The notes beneath the pieces are model-generated. The model was not told where the DNA came from and did not search any database. It saw only the letters and a program-made list of their open reading frames with translations. A stretch of 64,000 nucleotides of DNA, from the NCBI GenBank assembly GCA_963850415.1, contig CAWKLE010000003.1, positions 806,001 through 870,000 on the forward strand, in the 5' to 3' direction. This DNA comes from VAXT01 sp963850415. Its GTDB lineage: Bacteria; Actinomycetota; Thermoleophilia; Gaiellales; Gaiellaceae. Shown piece by piece: positions 25,151-33,412 of this stretch (its first letter is position 1; the number at the start of each line of letters is the position of its first letter). The position numbers and the translations under genes are program-made.

Positions 25151-26297
25151 ACAGCTCGTGCTCGCGGCGTTCCTCGCGCTCGGCCTCGCGGTCGTCGCCG
25201 GGCTGGTCGCGCCGTCCGCGCAGCCGCATCCACAGTCGCGGAACCTGATCGTGGGCATCTTCGACGAGCAGGGGACGCTCGGCGACCCGACATGGGCGTT
25301 CGACCAGTACAAGCTGCTGGGCGTCGAGGCGCTGCGGGTCAATCTCTACTGGGGAGGCCCGAGCGGCGTCGCTCGCAAGAAACGCCCCGCGAACGCGCTC
25401 AACCCGAACGATCCGGCCTACGACTGGTCGGTCTACGACGCGATGGTCAAGGAGTCTGCCGACAACAAGATCAAGCCCGTGTTCTCGATCCTCTGGACGC
25501 CGTCGTGGGCGGGCCCGGCGAAGAACATGGCGCCGCGCCGGACGATCGATCTTCGCAACTTCGCCTTCGCGGCCGCGAAGCGCTACAGCGGCAGCTTCCA
25601 TCCGACTCCCGATGCACCGGCCCTGCCGGCCGTACGGTTCTGGATGGCGTGGAACGAGCCGAACAACCCGGTCTTCCTGAAGCCCCAGTTCACGAAGATC
25701 AGCCGGAGCAAGTACAAGCTCGCCAGCCCGCGGATCTACGCAGGCATGTGCAACGCGGTCATGTCCGGCGTCCACCTGACGGGGCTCGCCGGCGAGAAGG
25801 TGGCCTGCGGCGCGACCGCACCGCGCGGGAACAACACCGGAACGCAGCCGCGGGCGTCCGTGTCACCACTCATCTTCCTGCGGGGCCTGAAGCGGGCCCA
25901 CGCGAGCTTCGACGTCTACGCGCACCACCCGTACTACCAGCATCCGAACGAGTCGCCGCGCAAGCCTCCGCCCGGGCCGCGCGCGATCACGCTCGGGAAC
26001 ATCAACGAGCTGCTGCGCGAGCTCACGCGGCTGTACGGCAACAAGCATCTCTGGATCACCGAGTACGGCTACCAGACGAACCCGCCCGATCGCAGCTTCG
26101 GCGTCTCCTGGACGAAACAGGCCACGTACCTGTCGCAGGCGTACGGGATCGCGCGTGCGAACCCGCGGATCGACATGATGATCTGGTTCCTCCTGAAGGA
26201 CGAGGCCAGGATCGGAAACGGCTGGCAATCGGGCCTCTACACGGCCACCGGGCGCCGTAAGCCGAGCTGGCAGGCCTTCCGGCGAATGCCGAAATAG
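25143..26297 (+). CDS. Secreted clan-A (TIM-barrel) glycoside hydrolase-like protein
   Basis: A 384-residue protein from GTG 25143 with a signal peptide (residues about 4-25). WMAWNEPN (167-174, Glu172) looks like the acid/base strand and WITEYGYQT (304-312, Glu307) the nucleophile strand of clan GH-A barrels such as GH5/GH39-type enzymes. Both carboxylates are present, so it may be active. Position inside a biosynthetic cluster, just after UDP-xylose synthase, suggests trimming or turnover of the exported polymer. The exact GH family and linkage are undetermined. Confidence 0.72.
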   Translation: MRKQLVLAAFLALGLAVVAGLVAPSAQPHPQSRNLIVGIFDEQGTLGDPTWAFDQYKLLGVEALRVNLYWGGPSGVARKKRPANALNPNDPAYDWSVYDAMVKESADNKIKPVFSILWTPSWAGPAKNMAPRRTIDLRNFAFAAAKRYSGSFHPTPDAPALPAVRFWMAWNEPNNPVFLKPQFTKISRSKYKLASPRIYAGMCNAVMSGVHLTGLAGEKVACGATAPRGNNTGTQPRASVSPLIFLRGLKRAHASFDVYAHHPYYQHPNESPRKPPPGPRAITLGNINELLRELTRLYGNKHLWITEYGYQTNPPDRSFGVSWTKQATYLSQAYGIARANPRIDMMIWFLLKDEARIGNGWQSGLYTATGRRKPSWQAFRRMPK

Positions 26298-26310
26298 CGC
26301 GACCGGGCCG

Positions 26311-26316
26311 TATCAT
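26311..26316 (+). promoter_or_regulatory. -10 box TATCAT before the long phosphoglycosyltransferase gene
   Basis: TATCAT lies 10 nt before GTG 26327. An in-frame ATG (26315) overlaps the last bases of the box, so a transcript from this promoter could not use it. Confidence 0.5.
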
Positions 26317-26326
26317 GAAACGGCCC

Positions 26327-27850
26327 GTGGCTACCGAACACGCGCCTCCGGCGCAGTCGCCGAAGTCCGCCCCGAGCCTCCGAGGCGACGATCTCGAGAC
26401 CGCCCAACTCGGAGACATCCGTTCGACGACGCCGTTTCTGCCGCTGCAGGGCGCGATTCGACGCATTGCCAGCGTGACGGCGCTCGTCGTGCTCGACCTC
26501 GCCGGGCTCGTGCTCGGCGTCTACGCGGCGCTCACCCTGCGTGCATTCGTCTACGGGAACGACGTCTCGCTGTGGGGGCTGCGCTGGAGGGTCGAGACCG
26601 ACTGGCTGCCGTTCCTGACCGTGATCACCGTGCTCGTCTTCTGGCGTGCGGGCCTCTATGCCGAGCGCGAGCGGCGAGCCGGGTTCGGACGGATCCTGGC
26701 CTCGCTCGCTCTCGTCGCCGTGATCACGCTGATCTTCACGATCGGCACGGGCCACAACTTCCGTACGTACGGCCTTGCGCCGACGGCGGTCTTGACGAGC
26801 GCGTTCTTCATCGGCCTCTTGCGCGGCAGCTACGACGTGATCACGAGCGACCTGCTCAAGTTCGCCGGGGTCCGGAGGCGGGCGATCCTCGTCGGCACGG
26901 GCGAGAGCCTGGAGCGTCTCCGCCGTACGCTCGGCGCGAGCCGCGGCGGGATCGACTACGAGTTCGTCGGCGCGCTCTCGACGCCGCCGGACAGCGCCGG
27001 CCTGCGTCCCCTGGGGCCGCCCTCCGCGATGCCGGCCGTGCTCGCGGCGCACCACGTCGACGAGCTGATCGTCGCCGATTCGGACTTCAGCGACCGCGAG
27101 CTGGTCGAGATCGTCGAGCAGGCTCATCGGCGCGGTGTGAAGGTGCGGGTCGCCCCGCGGGCGACCGAGCTCCTGATCGAGCGCCGGGGCGAGTACGTGC
27201 CCGGGCAAGGCCTGCCGCTGTTCGAGCTGCGCCCGCCCGTCTTCGTCGGCGCGGACTGGCTCGTGAAGCGCGGGTTCGACCTCACCGTGAGCGCGTTCGT
27301 CGCGATCGTCGGGCTGCCACTCTGGGCGTTCATCGCGCTGGCGATCAAGCTCGACTCGCCAGGGCCTGTCTTCTATCGCGACAGCCGGATCGGGCTGAAC
27401 GAGAGCGAGTTCGGGATGATCAAGTTCCGCACGATGCGTGCCGACGCCGAGGCCCAGCAGGAGGAGCTGGAGCGCCGCAACGAGGCCGAGGGCGCGCTGT
27501 TCAAGATCAAGGACGATCCGCGGGTCACGCGCGTCGGGCGCTTCCTGCGCCGCTTCTCGCTCGACGAGATCCCGCAGGTGCTGAACGTCCTGCGCGGCGA
27601 GATGAGTCTCGTCGGACCGCGCCCGCTCCCGGTGCGCGACTACGAGCTGCTCGAGCCCTGGCACCGCAAGCGCTACCTCGTGCTCCCCGGGATGACGGGT
27701 CTCTGGCAGGTCGCCGGCCGCTCGGCCCTCGGCTTCGACGACCTCGTCCGGCTCGACTTCTACTACCTCGAGCACTGGTCGATCTGGCTCGACGTGTCGA
27801 TCCTGCTGAAGACGGTCCCTGCGGTGCTCGGAGCCCGGGGCGCCTACTAA
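26327..27850 (+). CDS. Long-form polyprenyl phosphoglycosyltransferase (WbaP/WcaJ-like)
   Basis: About 507 residues. Four N-terminal helices (about 45-170), a central Rossmann-like domain (ILVGTGESLERLRR), then a fifth helix (FDLTVSAFVAIVGLPLWAFIA) and the catalytic domain with VFYRDSRIG, GMIKFRTMRADA, DEIPQVLNVLRGEMSLVGPRP and LPGMTGLWQVAGRS. This is the full-length enzyme that starts lipid-linked repeat units with a hexose-1-phosphate. Start: GTG 26327 from the -10 position; ATG 26315 is the alternative. It is the second initiating enzyme in the window. Confidence 0.9.
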   Translation: MATEHAPPAQSPKSAPSLRGDDLETAQLGDIRSTTPFLPLQGAIRRIASVTALVVLDLAGLVLGVYAALTLRAFVYGNDVSLWGLRWRVETDWLPFLTVITVLVFWRAGLYAERERRAGFGRILASLALVAVITLIFTIGTGHNFRTYGLAPTAVLTSAFFIGLLRGSYDVITSDLLKFAGVRRRAILVGTGESLERLRRTLGASRGGIDYEFVGALSTPPDSAGLRPLGPPSAMPAVLAAHHVDELIVADSDFSDRELVEIVEQAHRRGVKVRVAPRATELLIERRGEYVPGQGLPLFELRPPVFVGADWLVKRGFDLTVSAFVAIVGLPLWAFIALAIKLDSPGPVFYRDSRIGLNESEFGMIKFRTMRADAEAQQEELERRNEAEGALFKIKDDPRVTRVGRFLRRFSLDEIPQVLNVLRGEMSLVGPRPLPVRDYELLEPWHRKRYLVLPGMTGLWQVAGRSALGFDDLVRLDFYYLEHWSIWLDVSILLKTVPAVLGARGAY

Positions 27851-27856
27851 GCGTCG

Positions 27857-28606
27857 TTGACGGCGCTCGACCGGCACCGGCGGGACTGGGAGGACCTCGC
27901 CGACATCGATCCGCTGTGGGCGATTCTCGCGTCGCCGGAGACACGTGGAGGGCGGTGGAACGTGGACGCCTTCTTTGCGAGCGGGGAGGCGGAGATCGCG
28001 GAGGTGCTCCGGATTGCAGAGACCCTCGGGTACCCCCGGCAGCACGAGCGCGCGCTCGACTTCGGGTGTGGCGTGGGCCGGCTGACGAGAGCGCTTTCGA
28101 ATTCGTTCGAGGAGGCGGTCGGGCTCGACATCTCGGCTGAGATGATCCGGCTCGCCCGGGAGTTGAACGAGGGGCGGAGTTGTCGGTTCGAGGTCAACGA
28201 CCGGGTGGATCTCGGAACCTTCGAGTCGGCCTCCTTCGATTTCGTCTACTCGTCCCTCGTGCTCCAGCACATGCCGCGCACCGACCTGATCCGGTCGTAC
28301 ATCGACGAGTTCCTGCGCGTCGTTCGTCCCGGCGGACTCGTCGTGTTCCAGAGCGTCGAGCACCTTACGCTTGCGCGCCGGCTTCAGCCTCGGCGCCGCG
28401 TCTACGCAGTGCTTCGCCGGCTCGGGGTGCCGCACGACGTGCTGCTCGGAAAGCTTGGGCTGTTTCCGGTGCGGTTGACGGCCATCTCCGACGCCGACGT
28501 GCAGACGATTGTCGCCGCGCGAGGCGGCACCATAGAGCGCGTCGAAGGCCAGCCTGAACCTGCGGATGGGGCCCGAAGCGTCCGTTACTACGTTCGCGCC
28601 GCCTAG
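27857..28606 (+). CDS. SAM-dependent methyltransferase (class I), TTG start
   Basis: A 249-residue protein. ALDFGCGVGRLTRAL (about 66-80) is motif I, then LDISAEMI, SFDFVYSSLVLQHMP and VRPGGLVVFQ (motifs II-III). These are generic for methyltransferase families 11/25. TTG 27857 lies 6 nt after the preceding stop. The frame before it has no better start. Acting on a sugar or glycan end is inferred from context. Confidence 0.78.
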   Translation: MTALDRHRRDWEDLADIDPLWAILASPETRGGRWNVDAFFASGEAEIAEVLRIAETLGYPRQHERALDFGCGVGRLTRALSNSFEEAVGLDISAEMIRLARELNEGRSCRFEVNDRVDLGTFESASFDFVYSSLVLQHMPRTDLIRSYIDEFLRVVRPGGLVVFQSVEHLTLARRLQPRRRVYAVLRRLGVPHDVLLGKLGLFPVRLTAISDADVQTIVAARGGTIERVEGQPEPADGARSVRYYVRAA

Positions 28607-28612
28607 CCGGAC

Positions 28613-28618
28613 TATTCT
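28613..28618 (+). promoter_or_regulatory. -10 box TATTCT before wecB
   Basis: TATTCT with 6 nt to the ATG at 28625; no ribosome site. Predicted leaderless start. Confidence 0.6.
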
Positions 28619-28624
28619 GGCTCC

Positions 28625-29755
28625 ATGGCCGCGCGGCGCAGAGTCCTGTCCGTGGTCGGAACGCGGCCGAACATGATGAAGATCGCGCCGATCGCGGCCG
28701 AGCTCGCGCGGCGCGGCGACGAGTTCGAGCACGTGCTCGTGCACACGGGCCAGCACTACGACCGCGAGATGTCGGAGATCTTCCTCGAGGAGCTCGGCGT
28801 CGGCGAGCCGGAGTACGCGCTCGGAGTCGGTTCCGGGTCGCACGCGCAGCAGACGGCCGGCGTGATGGAGCGGCTCGAGCCCGTGCTCCTCGAGACTGAG
28901 CCGGATGTCGTGCTCGTACCCGGGGACGTGAACTCGACGCTCGCCGCTGCGCTCACCGCGGCCAAGCTGCTCCTCCCGATCGGGCACGTCGAGGCGGGCT
29001 TGCGCTCGTTCGACCGGACGATGCCCGAGGAGATCAACCGCATCGTCGCCGACCAGGTCTCGCAGCTCCTGTTCATCCACTCGCCCGAGGCGCGCGAGAA
29101 CCTGCTCGCCGAAGGCCGCTCGGCCGAGAGCATCTACGACGTCGGCAACACGATGATCGACTCGCTGGTCGCGATGCGGGAGCGGATCGACGAGGCGGGG
29201 GCGCCCGAGGCGCGTGGCCTGGTGCGCGGCGACTACCTCGTCGTCACGCTGCACCGGCCGAGCCTCGTCGACGGGACGCTGCTGGCCGAGGCCGTCGCGG
29301 AGCTGGAGACGGTCTCGGAGGCGCTCGAGGTCGTCTTCCCCGTCCATCCGCGGACGCGCGCGGCCCTGGAGACGCTCGGCGTGGACGTCGCTTCCGAGCG
29401 GCTGCGGCTGATCGAGCCGGTCGGCTACATCGAGTTCCTGAGCCTCGTTGCCGGCTCGGCCGGAGTGCTCACCGACTCAGGCGGAATCCAGGAGGAGACG
29501 ACGTACCTCGGGCTACCCTGCTTCACGCTTCGCGCCAACACGGAGCGCCCGATCACGGTCTCGCTGGGCACCAACACGTTGCTCGGCCTCGAGCCGGCGC
29601 GCATCGGCGACGTGCCGGCACTGCTGTCGGAAGCCCGTGAGCGGGACGCGCAGGTGCCACCCCTCTGGGACGGGCACGCGGCGGAGCGGATCGTCGACGT
29701 CCTCTCGCGCACGCTCGACGGCGAGCTCGCCGAGCAGCTGGATGTCGCCGGGTGA
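28625..29755 (+). CDS. wecB: UDP-N-acetylglucosamine 2-epimerase (non-hydrolysing)
   Basis: A 376-residue enzyme. VVGTRPNMMKIAPI (10-23), HTGQHYD, PGDVNSTLAAA, HVEAGLRSFDR and the C-terminal TDSGGIQEE with P-C-F-T-L-R-x-N-T-E-R-P are the WecB signature blocks. It interconverts UDP-GlcNAc and UDP-ManNAc, supplying ManNAc or, after oxidation, ManNAcA. No UDP-ManNAc dehydrogenase is visible in the window. The next methyltransferase overlaps its stop by GTGA. Confidence 0.93.
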   Translation: MAARRRVLSVVGTRPNMMKIAPIAAELARRGDEFEHVLVHTGQHYDREMSEIFLEELGVGEPEYALGVGSGSHAQQTAGVMERLEPVLLETEPDVVLVPGDVNSTLAAALTAAKLLLPIGHVEAGLRSFDRTMPEEINRIVADQVSQLLFIHSPEARENLLAEGRSAESIYDVGNTMIDSLVAMRERIDEAGAPEARGLVRGDYLVVTLHRPSLVDGTLLAEAVAELETVSEALEVVFPVHPRTRAALETLGVDVASERLRLIEPVGYIEFLSLVAGSAGVLTDSGGIQEETTYLGLPCFTLRANTERPITVSLGTNTLLGLEPARIGDVPALLSEARERDAQVPPLWDGHAAERIVDVLSRTLDGELAEQLDVAG

Positions 29756-30624
29756 CGCTGCCCGGGCTCCGTCGCCAGTACGTCAAGCTCTGCGACCTCC
29801 GCGACTTCGACGACCCGGTCGTCCAGGAGCGGATCGACGACATCGTTCCCGGGCTCGACCCGTCCGAGCGGGTGCACCGCAAGAACTGGGAGTACGCGCT
29901 CCTGACGCTCTTCCTGGAGGACGCGGGCCTGCTCGGGGACGAGACGCGGATTCTCTCCGTCGGAGCGGGGCACGAGACGGTGCTCTTCTGGCTCGCAAAC
30001 CGCGTCGGCAAGGTCGTCGCAACCGACATCTACGGCGAGGGCATCTTCAGCGGGCTCGAAGCCGATCGCACGATGCTGAACGACCCCGCCTCGTTCTCGC
30101 CCTACCCGTACCGCGAGTCCCACCTCGAGGCGCGTCACATGGACGCGAAGGAGCTCGAGTTCGAGGATGGCTCCTTCGACGCCGTCTTCTCGCTTTCGTC
30201 GATCGAGCACTTCGGCTCGTGGGCGGACATCCGTCGTTCCGCCGAGGAGATCGGTCGCGTCCTGCGGCCTGGGGGCGCTGCGTTCATCGTGACCGAGTGC
30301 TTCCTCTGGCGGAGCCTGCTCGGTCCGCGCGCGGTGCAGGAAGCAGGGAGCAAGGTGGCCTGGCCGATCAGAATCTTCACGCCCGAGACCCTGTCCGCCG
30401 AGATCGTCGAGCCGAGCGGGCTCGAGCTCGTGCAGCCCCTCGATTCGAAGCCGCCCGAGACGGGCGGCAACGTGATCGAGCTCCACGGGGGCGGCCGGGT
30501 CACGTCGACCACCGGCGCCGACTATCCGCACGTCGCTGTGCGAGTGCGGCGGTTCGGGCTACGCACGCAGACTTGGACCTCGGTCGCGCTCGCGATGACC
30601 AAGCGGCCCGTCAGCGGCGCCTGA
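29752..30624 (+). CDS. SAM-dependent methyltransferase (class I)
   Basis: A 290-residue protein. ILSVGAGHETVLFWLAN (about 67-83) is a variant motif I, followed by VVATDIYG, SFDAVFSLSSIEHFG (about 140-154) and VLRPGGAAFIV. The helical N-terminus (LCDLRDFDDPVVQERI) resembles glycan-cluster methyltransferases. It starts in a GTGA overlap with wecB. It converges on the next methyltransferase gene with a 14-nt overlap of the coding ends. Confidence 0.78.
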   Translation: MTLPGLRRQYVKLCDLRDFDDPVVQERIDDIVPGLDPSERVHRKNWEYALLTLFLEDAGLLGDETRILSVGAGHETVLFWLANRVGKVVATDIYGEGIFSGLEADRTMLNDPASFSPYPYRESHLEARHMDAKELEFEDGSFDAVFSLSSIEHFGSWADIRRSAEEIGRVLRPGGAAFIVTECFLWRSLLGPRAVQEAGSKVAWPIRIFTPETLSAEIVEPSGLELVQPLDSKPPETGGNVIELHGGGRVTSTTGADYPHVAVRVRRFGLRTQTWTSVALAMTKRPVSGA

Positions 30625-31471
30625 GAGCGAGCCCGAGCACGTTGTTCGGAGCGGGGTCGTCCACGGTGCCCACACGCATTGCCCGCCGGCCGAGCAGCGG
30701 GAGCACGGGCCCGAGGAGGTGGCCGACCGGCCAGCCGCTCGGGATGATCGTGCGGGCGCGCGCCTGAGCCTGCGGGACGCCTTCCTTTCGCCACAGCACG
30801 CGCTCGACGACGTCGAATGCGCCACCCGCGAGCAGTCGCTCCTGCACGGCGTCACCGGAGTAGTGGCGGCAGAAGAAGATCGGCTCGCCCTCGAAGCGCG
30901 TCCCGTAGAGATCGTGCTCGACGAACTCGTCCTCGAACTCCTTGCGGTAGGGGAAGGTGAGGACGAGCAGCGCGCCGGGGCGCAGGACGCGCGCGAGCTC
31001 GGACATCGCCTTCGCGTCCCCGTCGCCGGGGATGTGCTCGATCACCGAGATGCTGTAGGCGGCGTCGAAGCTCGCGTCCGGGTAGGCGAGCGCCGTGCCG
31101 TCCGCGGTCTCCAGCGTGAGTCGCCGATAGCGGTTGCCGACCGGGTCCGCGGCTCGGATCAGCCGCCGCCAGCGTTCGATCTCGACCGGCCAGAGGTCGG
31201 TCGCGACGACGTTCGACGCGGTGTGCTCCGCCAGCCAGGCCGCGAGCAGCTTCGGGCTGGCGAGGTCGAGCACGCGCGCCGGCGACTTCGCGCTGACCTG
31301 CGCGCCGGCCCACGGAAGCTCGACCACCCGGTCGACGTCGAGCGGCATCCAGACCCTCCGTGCCGCCTCACCGCCACCGCCGCGCAGGAGGCCTCGACCG
31401 CCGAGGGCGACGCTGTAGCGCACGAGCTCCCCGGCCGTGGGCGCGGCCCTCGCCCGATCGAGGACGGACAT
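30611..31471 (-). CDS. SAM-dependent methyltransferase (class I), minus strand
   Basis: A 286-residue protein. VLDLASPKLLAAWLAEH (about 67-83) stands where motif I should be and lacks the usual G-x-G. VVATDLWPVEIERW, SFDAAYSISVIEHIPGDGD and VLRPGALLVLTFPY are intact motifs II-III. The loss of glycine in motif I is shared in part by its neighbour at 29752. It opens at ATG 31471 behind a TATCGT box. It is the only minus-strand gene between 24.2 and 36.4 kb. Confidence 0.75.
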   Translation of the reverse strand: MSVLDRARAAPTAGELVRYSVALGGRGLLRGGGGEAARRVWMPLDVDRVVELPWAGAQVSAKSPARVLDLASPKLLAAWLAEHTASNVVATDLWPVEIERWRRLIRAADPVGNRYRRLTLETADGTALAYPDASFDAAYSISVIEHIPGDGDAKAMSELARVLRPGALLVLTFPYRKEFEDEFVEHDLYGTRFEGEPIFFCRHYSGDAVQERLLAGGAFDVVERVLWRKEGVPQAQARARTIIPSGWPVGHLLGPVLPLLGRRAMRVGTVDDPAPNNVLGLALRRR

Positions 31472-31478
31472 CGAGGGA

Positions 31479-31484
31479 ACGATA
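31479..31484 (-). promoter_or_regulatory. -10 box TATCGT for the minus-strand methyltransferase
   Basis: TATCGT on the minus strand with 7 nt to the ATG at 31471. The opposite promoter's box begins only 10 bp away. Confidence 0.55.
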
Positions 31485-31493
31485 GCCCGCTGG

Positions 31494-31499
31494 TAGGGT
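31494..31499 (+). promoter_or_regulatory. -10 box TAGGGT before rmd
   Basis: TAGGGT with 7 nt to the GTG at 31507. Both divergent start codons are served from a 35-bp gap with the same 7-nt spacing. Confidence 0.58.
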
Positions 31500-31506
31500 C
31501 GCGCCC

Positions 31507-32403
31507 GTGTCCGGCTCGATCGCGGTGACGGGAGCCAAGGGCTTCGTCGGAGGTCATCTGCTCGCCCATCTCGGTGCGCGGGCGATCGCCCTGGACGCTG
31601 ACGTCACCGATGCGGACGCTCTGGCGCAAGCCTTCGCTGCGACGAGCGCCGACAGCGTCGTCCATCTCGCCGCGGCCTCTTCGGTTGCCGCCTCGTGGAC
31701 GGATGCGGGCGAGCCGTGGCGTGTGAACGCGCTCGGCACCGTGAACGTCCTCGACGCGGTGCGCTCGCATGCACCCGGTGCGCGCGTGCTCGTGGTCTCG
31801 ACGGGTGACGTCTACGGCCAGGCCGACGAGATCCCGACTCCGGAGACGGCTCCGTTCCGGCCCACTTCGCCCTACGCAGCGTCCAAGGCGGCAGCAGAGC
31901 TGGCCGCAAACCAGTTCGCGCGCGCCGGCTCCGACGTGGTCGTCGCCCGAGCCTTCCAGCACGAAGGCCCCGGACGCGACGAACGCTTTGCCGTCGGTTC
32001 GTGGGCCGCCCAGATCGCGCGTGCGGAGGAAGCCGGGCGCGGAACGGTGCTCGTCGGCGACCTCAGCCCCAAACGCGACATCACCGACGTCCGCGACGTG
32101 ATCCGGGCGTACGAGGCCCTGCTCGACCCGTCCGTCCCGGCCGGCACGTACAACGTGGCGTCCGGACGCGCCGTGGCGATGCGCGAGGTGCTCGACAGGC
32201 TCGTGTCGCTCGCGAGCTGCCCGATCGAGGTCGAGGAGGATCCGTCGCGTTTCCGGGCGAGCGAGGTCACCGAGCTCTGCGGCGATGCGTCCAGCCTGCG
32301 AGCGGTGACAGGTTGGGCGCCTACCATTCCGCTCGAGCAAACCCTGGCCGACGCCCTGGACGCGGCGCGGGCGGCCGTTGCTGAGAGGATGGCGAGCGCG
32401 TAG
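31507..32403 (+). CDS. rmd: GDP-6-deoxy-D-lyxo-4-hexulose reductase (GDP-D-rhamnose forming)
   Basis: A 298-residue extended SDR. AVTGAKGFVGGHL (6-18), VVSTGDVYG (97-104), SPYAASK (121-127) and ARAFQHEGPG (about 151-160, where RMD has N-H-T-G-P-G), then GDLSPKRDITDVRDVIRAY. This matches RMD, which reduces GDP-4-keto-6-deoxymannose to GDP-D-rhamnose. The gmd gene follows with no gap, supplying exactly this substrate. A GDP-fucose synthase (WcaG) or another SDR reductase is less likely because the motif set is that of RMD. Confidence 0.78.
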   Translation: MSGSIAVTGAKGFVGGHLLAHLGARAIALDADVTDADALAQAFAATSADSVVHLAAASSVAASWTDAGEPWRVNALGTVNVLDAVRSHAPGARVLVVSTGDVYGQADEIPTPETAPFRPTSPYAASKAAAELAANQFARAGSDVVVARAFQHEGPGRDERFAVGSWAAQIARAEEAGRGTVLVGDLSPKRDITDVRDVIRAYEALLDPSVPAGTYNVASGRAVAMREVLDRLVSLASCPIEVEEDPSRFRASEVTELCGDASSLRAVTGWAPTIPLEQTLADALDAARAAVAERMASA

Positions 32404-33378
32404 ATGGCAAAGCGGGCCCTCATCACCGGGATCACAGGGCAGGACGGGTCGTATCTGGCCGAGCTCCTGCTCGACAAGGGCTACGAGGTGCACGGCATGG
32501 TCCGGCGTTCGTCGACGGAGAACTTCGAGCGCATCCAGCACCTGACGGACCGGATTCGGCTCGTCCAGGCCGACCTGCTCGACCAGTCCTCGCTCGTCGA
32601 GGCGCTCGAGGAGGCGCAGCCGGACGAGGTCTACAACCTCGGCGCGCAGAGCTTCGTCCCGACCTCCTGGCGCCAGCCCGTGCTGACTGCCGAGTTCACC
32701 GCGGTCGGGGTCACGCGACTGCTGGAGGCGATCAGGCGCGCGAAGCCGGACACCCGCTTCTACCAGGCCTCATCGTCGGAGATGTTCGGGAAGGTGCGCG
32801 AGGTTCCGCAGAGCGAGACGACGCCGTTCTACCCACGCTCTCCCTACGGCGTGGCGAAGGCCTACGGGCACTTCATCACGGTCAACTACCGCGAGTCGTA
32901 CGGCCTCTTCGCGGTCTCCGGGATCCTCTTCAACCACGAGAGCCCTCGCCGCGGTCTCGAGTTCGTGACGCGGAAGATCACGGACGGCGTTGCGCGCATC
33001 AAGCTCGGTCTCGCCGACGAGTTGCGGCTGGGCAACCTCGATGCGAAGCGCGATTGGGGTTTCGCCGGGGACTACGTCGAGGCGATGTGGCTGATGCTCC
33101 AGGCGGAGGTGCCCGACGACTACGTGATCGCGACCGGCGAGGAGCATTCGGTACAGGAGTTCGCCGACATCGCCTTCGGACACGCGGGCCTCGAGCGGAA
33201 CCAGTACGTGCAGATCGACCCCGCATTCCTCCGGCCGGCAGAGGTCGACCACCTCGTCGGGAACGCGGCCAAAGCGCGCGAGCAGCTCGGCTGGGATCCG
33301 CGCGTCTCGTTCCGTGAGCTGGTCGAGATGATGGTCGACGCCGACCTCGAGCGACTCTCGTCCACGGCCTCCACATAA
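32404..33378 (+). CDS. gmd: GDP-mannose 4,6-dehydratase
   Basis: A 324-residue SDR. ALITGITGQDGSYLAE (5-20), VYNLGAQSFVPTSW (76-89), ASSSEMFG (122-129), SPYGVAK (146-152), and GILFNHESPRRG with RKITDGVARI are near-invariant GMD blocks. It dehydrates GDP-D-mannose to the 4-keto-6-deoxy sugar used by RMD next door. The coding sequence begins on the base after the rmd stop. The pair supports D-rhamnose (6-deoxy-D-mannose) in the polymer, as in the common polysaccharide antigen of Pseudomonas. Confidence 0.94.
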   Translation: MAKRALITGITGQDGSYLAELLLDKGYEVHGMVRRSSTENFERIQHLTDRIRLVQADLLDQSSLVEALEEAQPDEVYNLGAQSFVPTSWRQPVLTAEFTAVGVTRLLEAIRRAKPDTRFYQASSSEMFGKVREVPQSETTPFYPRSPYGVAKAYGHFITVNYRESYGLFAVSGILFNHESPRRGLEFVTRKITDGVARIKLGLADELRLGNLDAKRDWGFAGDYVEAMWLMLQAEVPDDYVIATGEEHSVQEFADIAFGHAGLERNQYVQIDPAFLRPAEVDHLVGNAAKAREQLGWDPRVSFRELVEMMVDADLERLSSTAST

Positions 33379-33412
33379 CAGCCGGCCCCGAGGCCCGCGA
33401 CACGGGAGCCTG

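Noticed and set aside
26237..29347. Very long open frame on the minus strand (over 1000 codons)
   Set aside because: It lies opposite well-identified plus-strand genes (phosphoglycosyltransferase, methyltransferase, wecB) and encodes Arg/Glu/Asp/Val-rich sequence with no motif, the usual antisense artefact at high GC.
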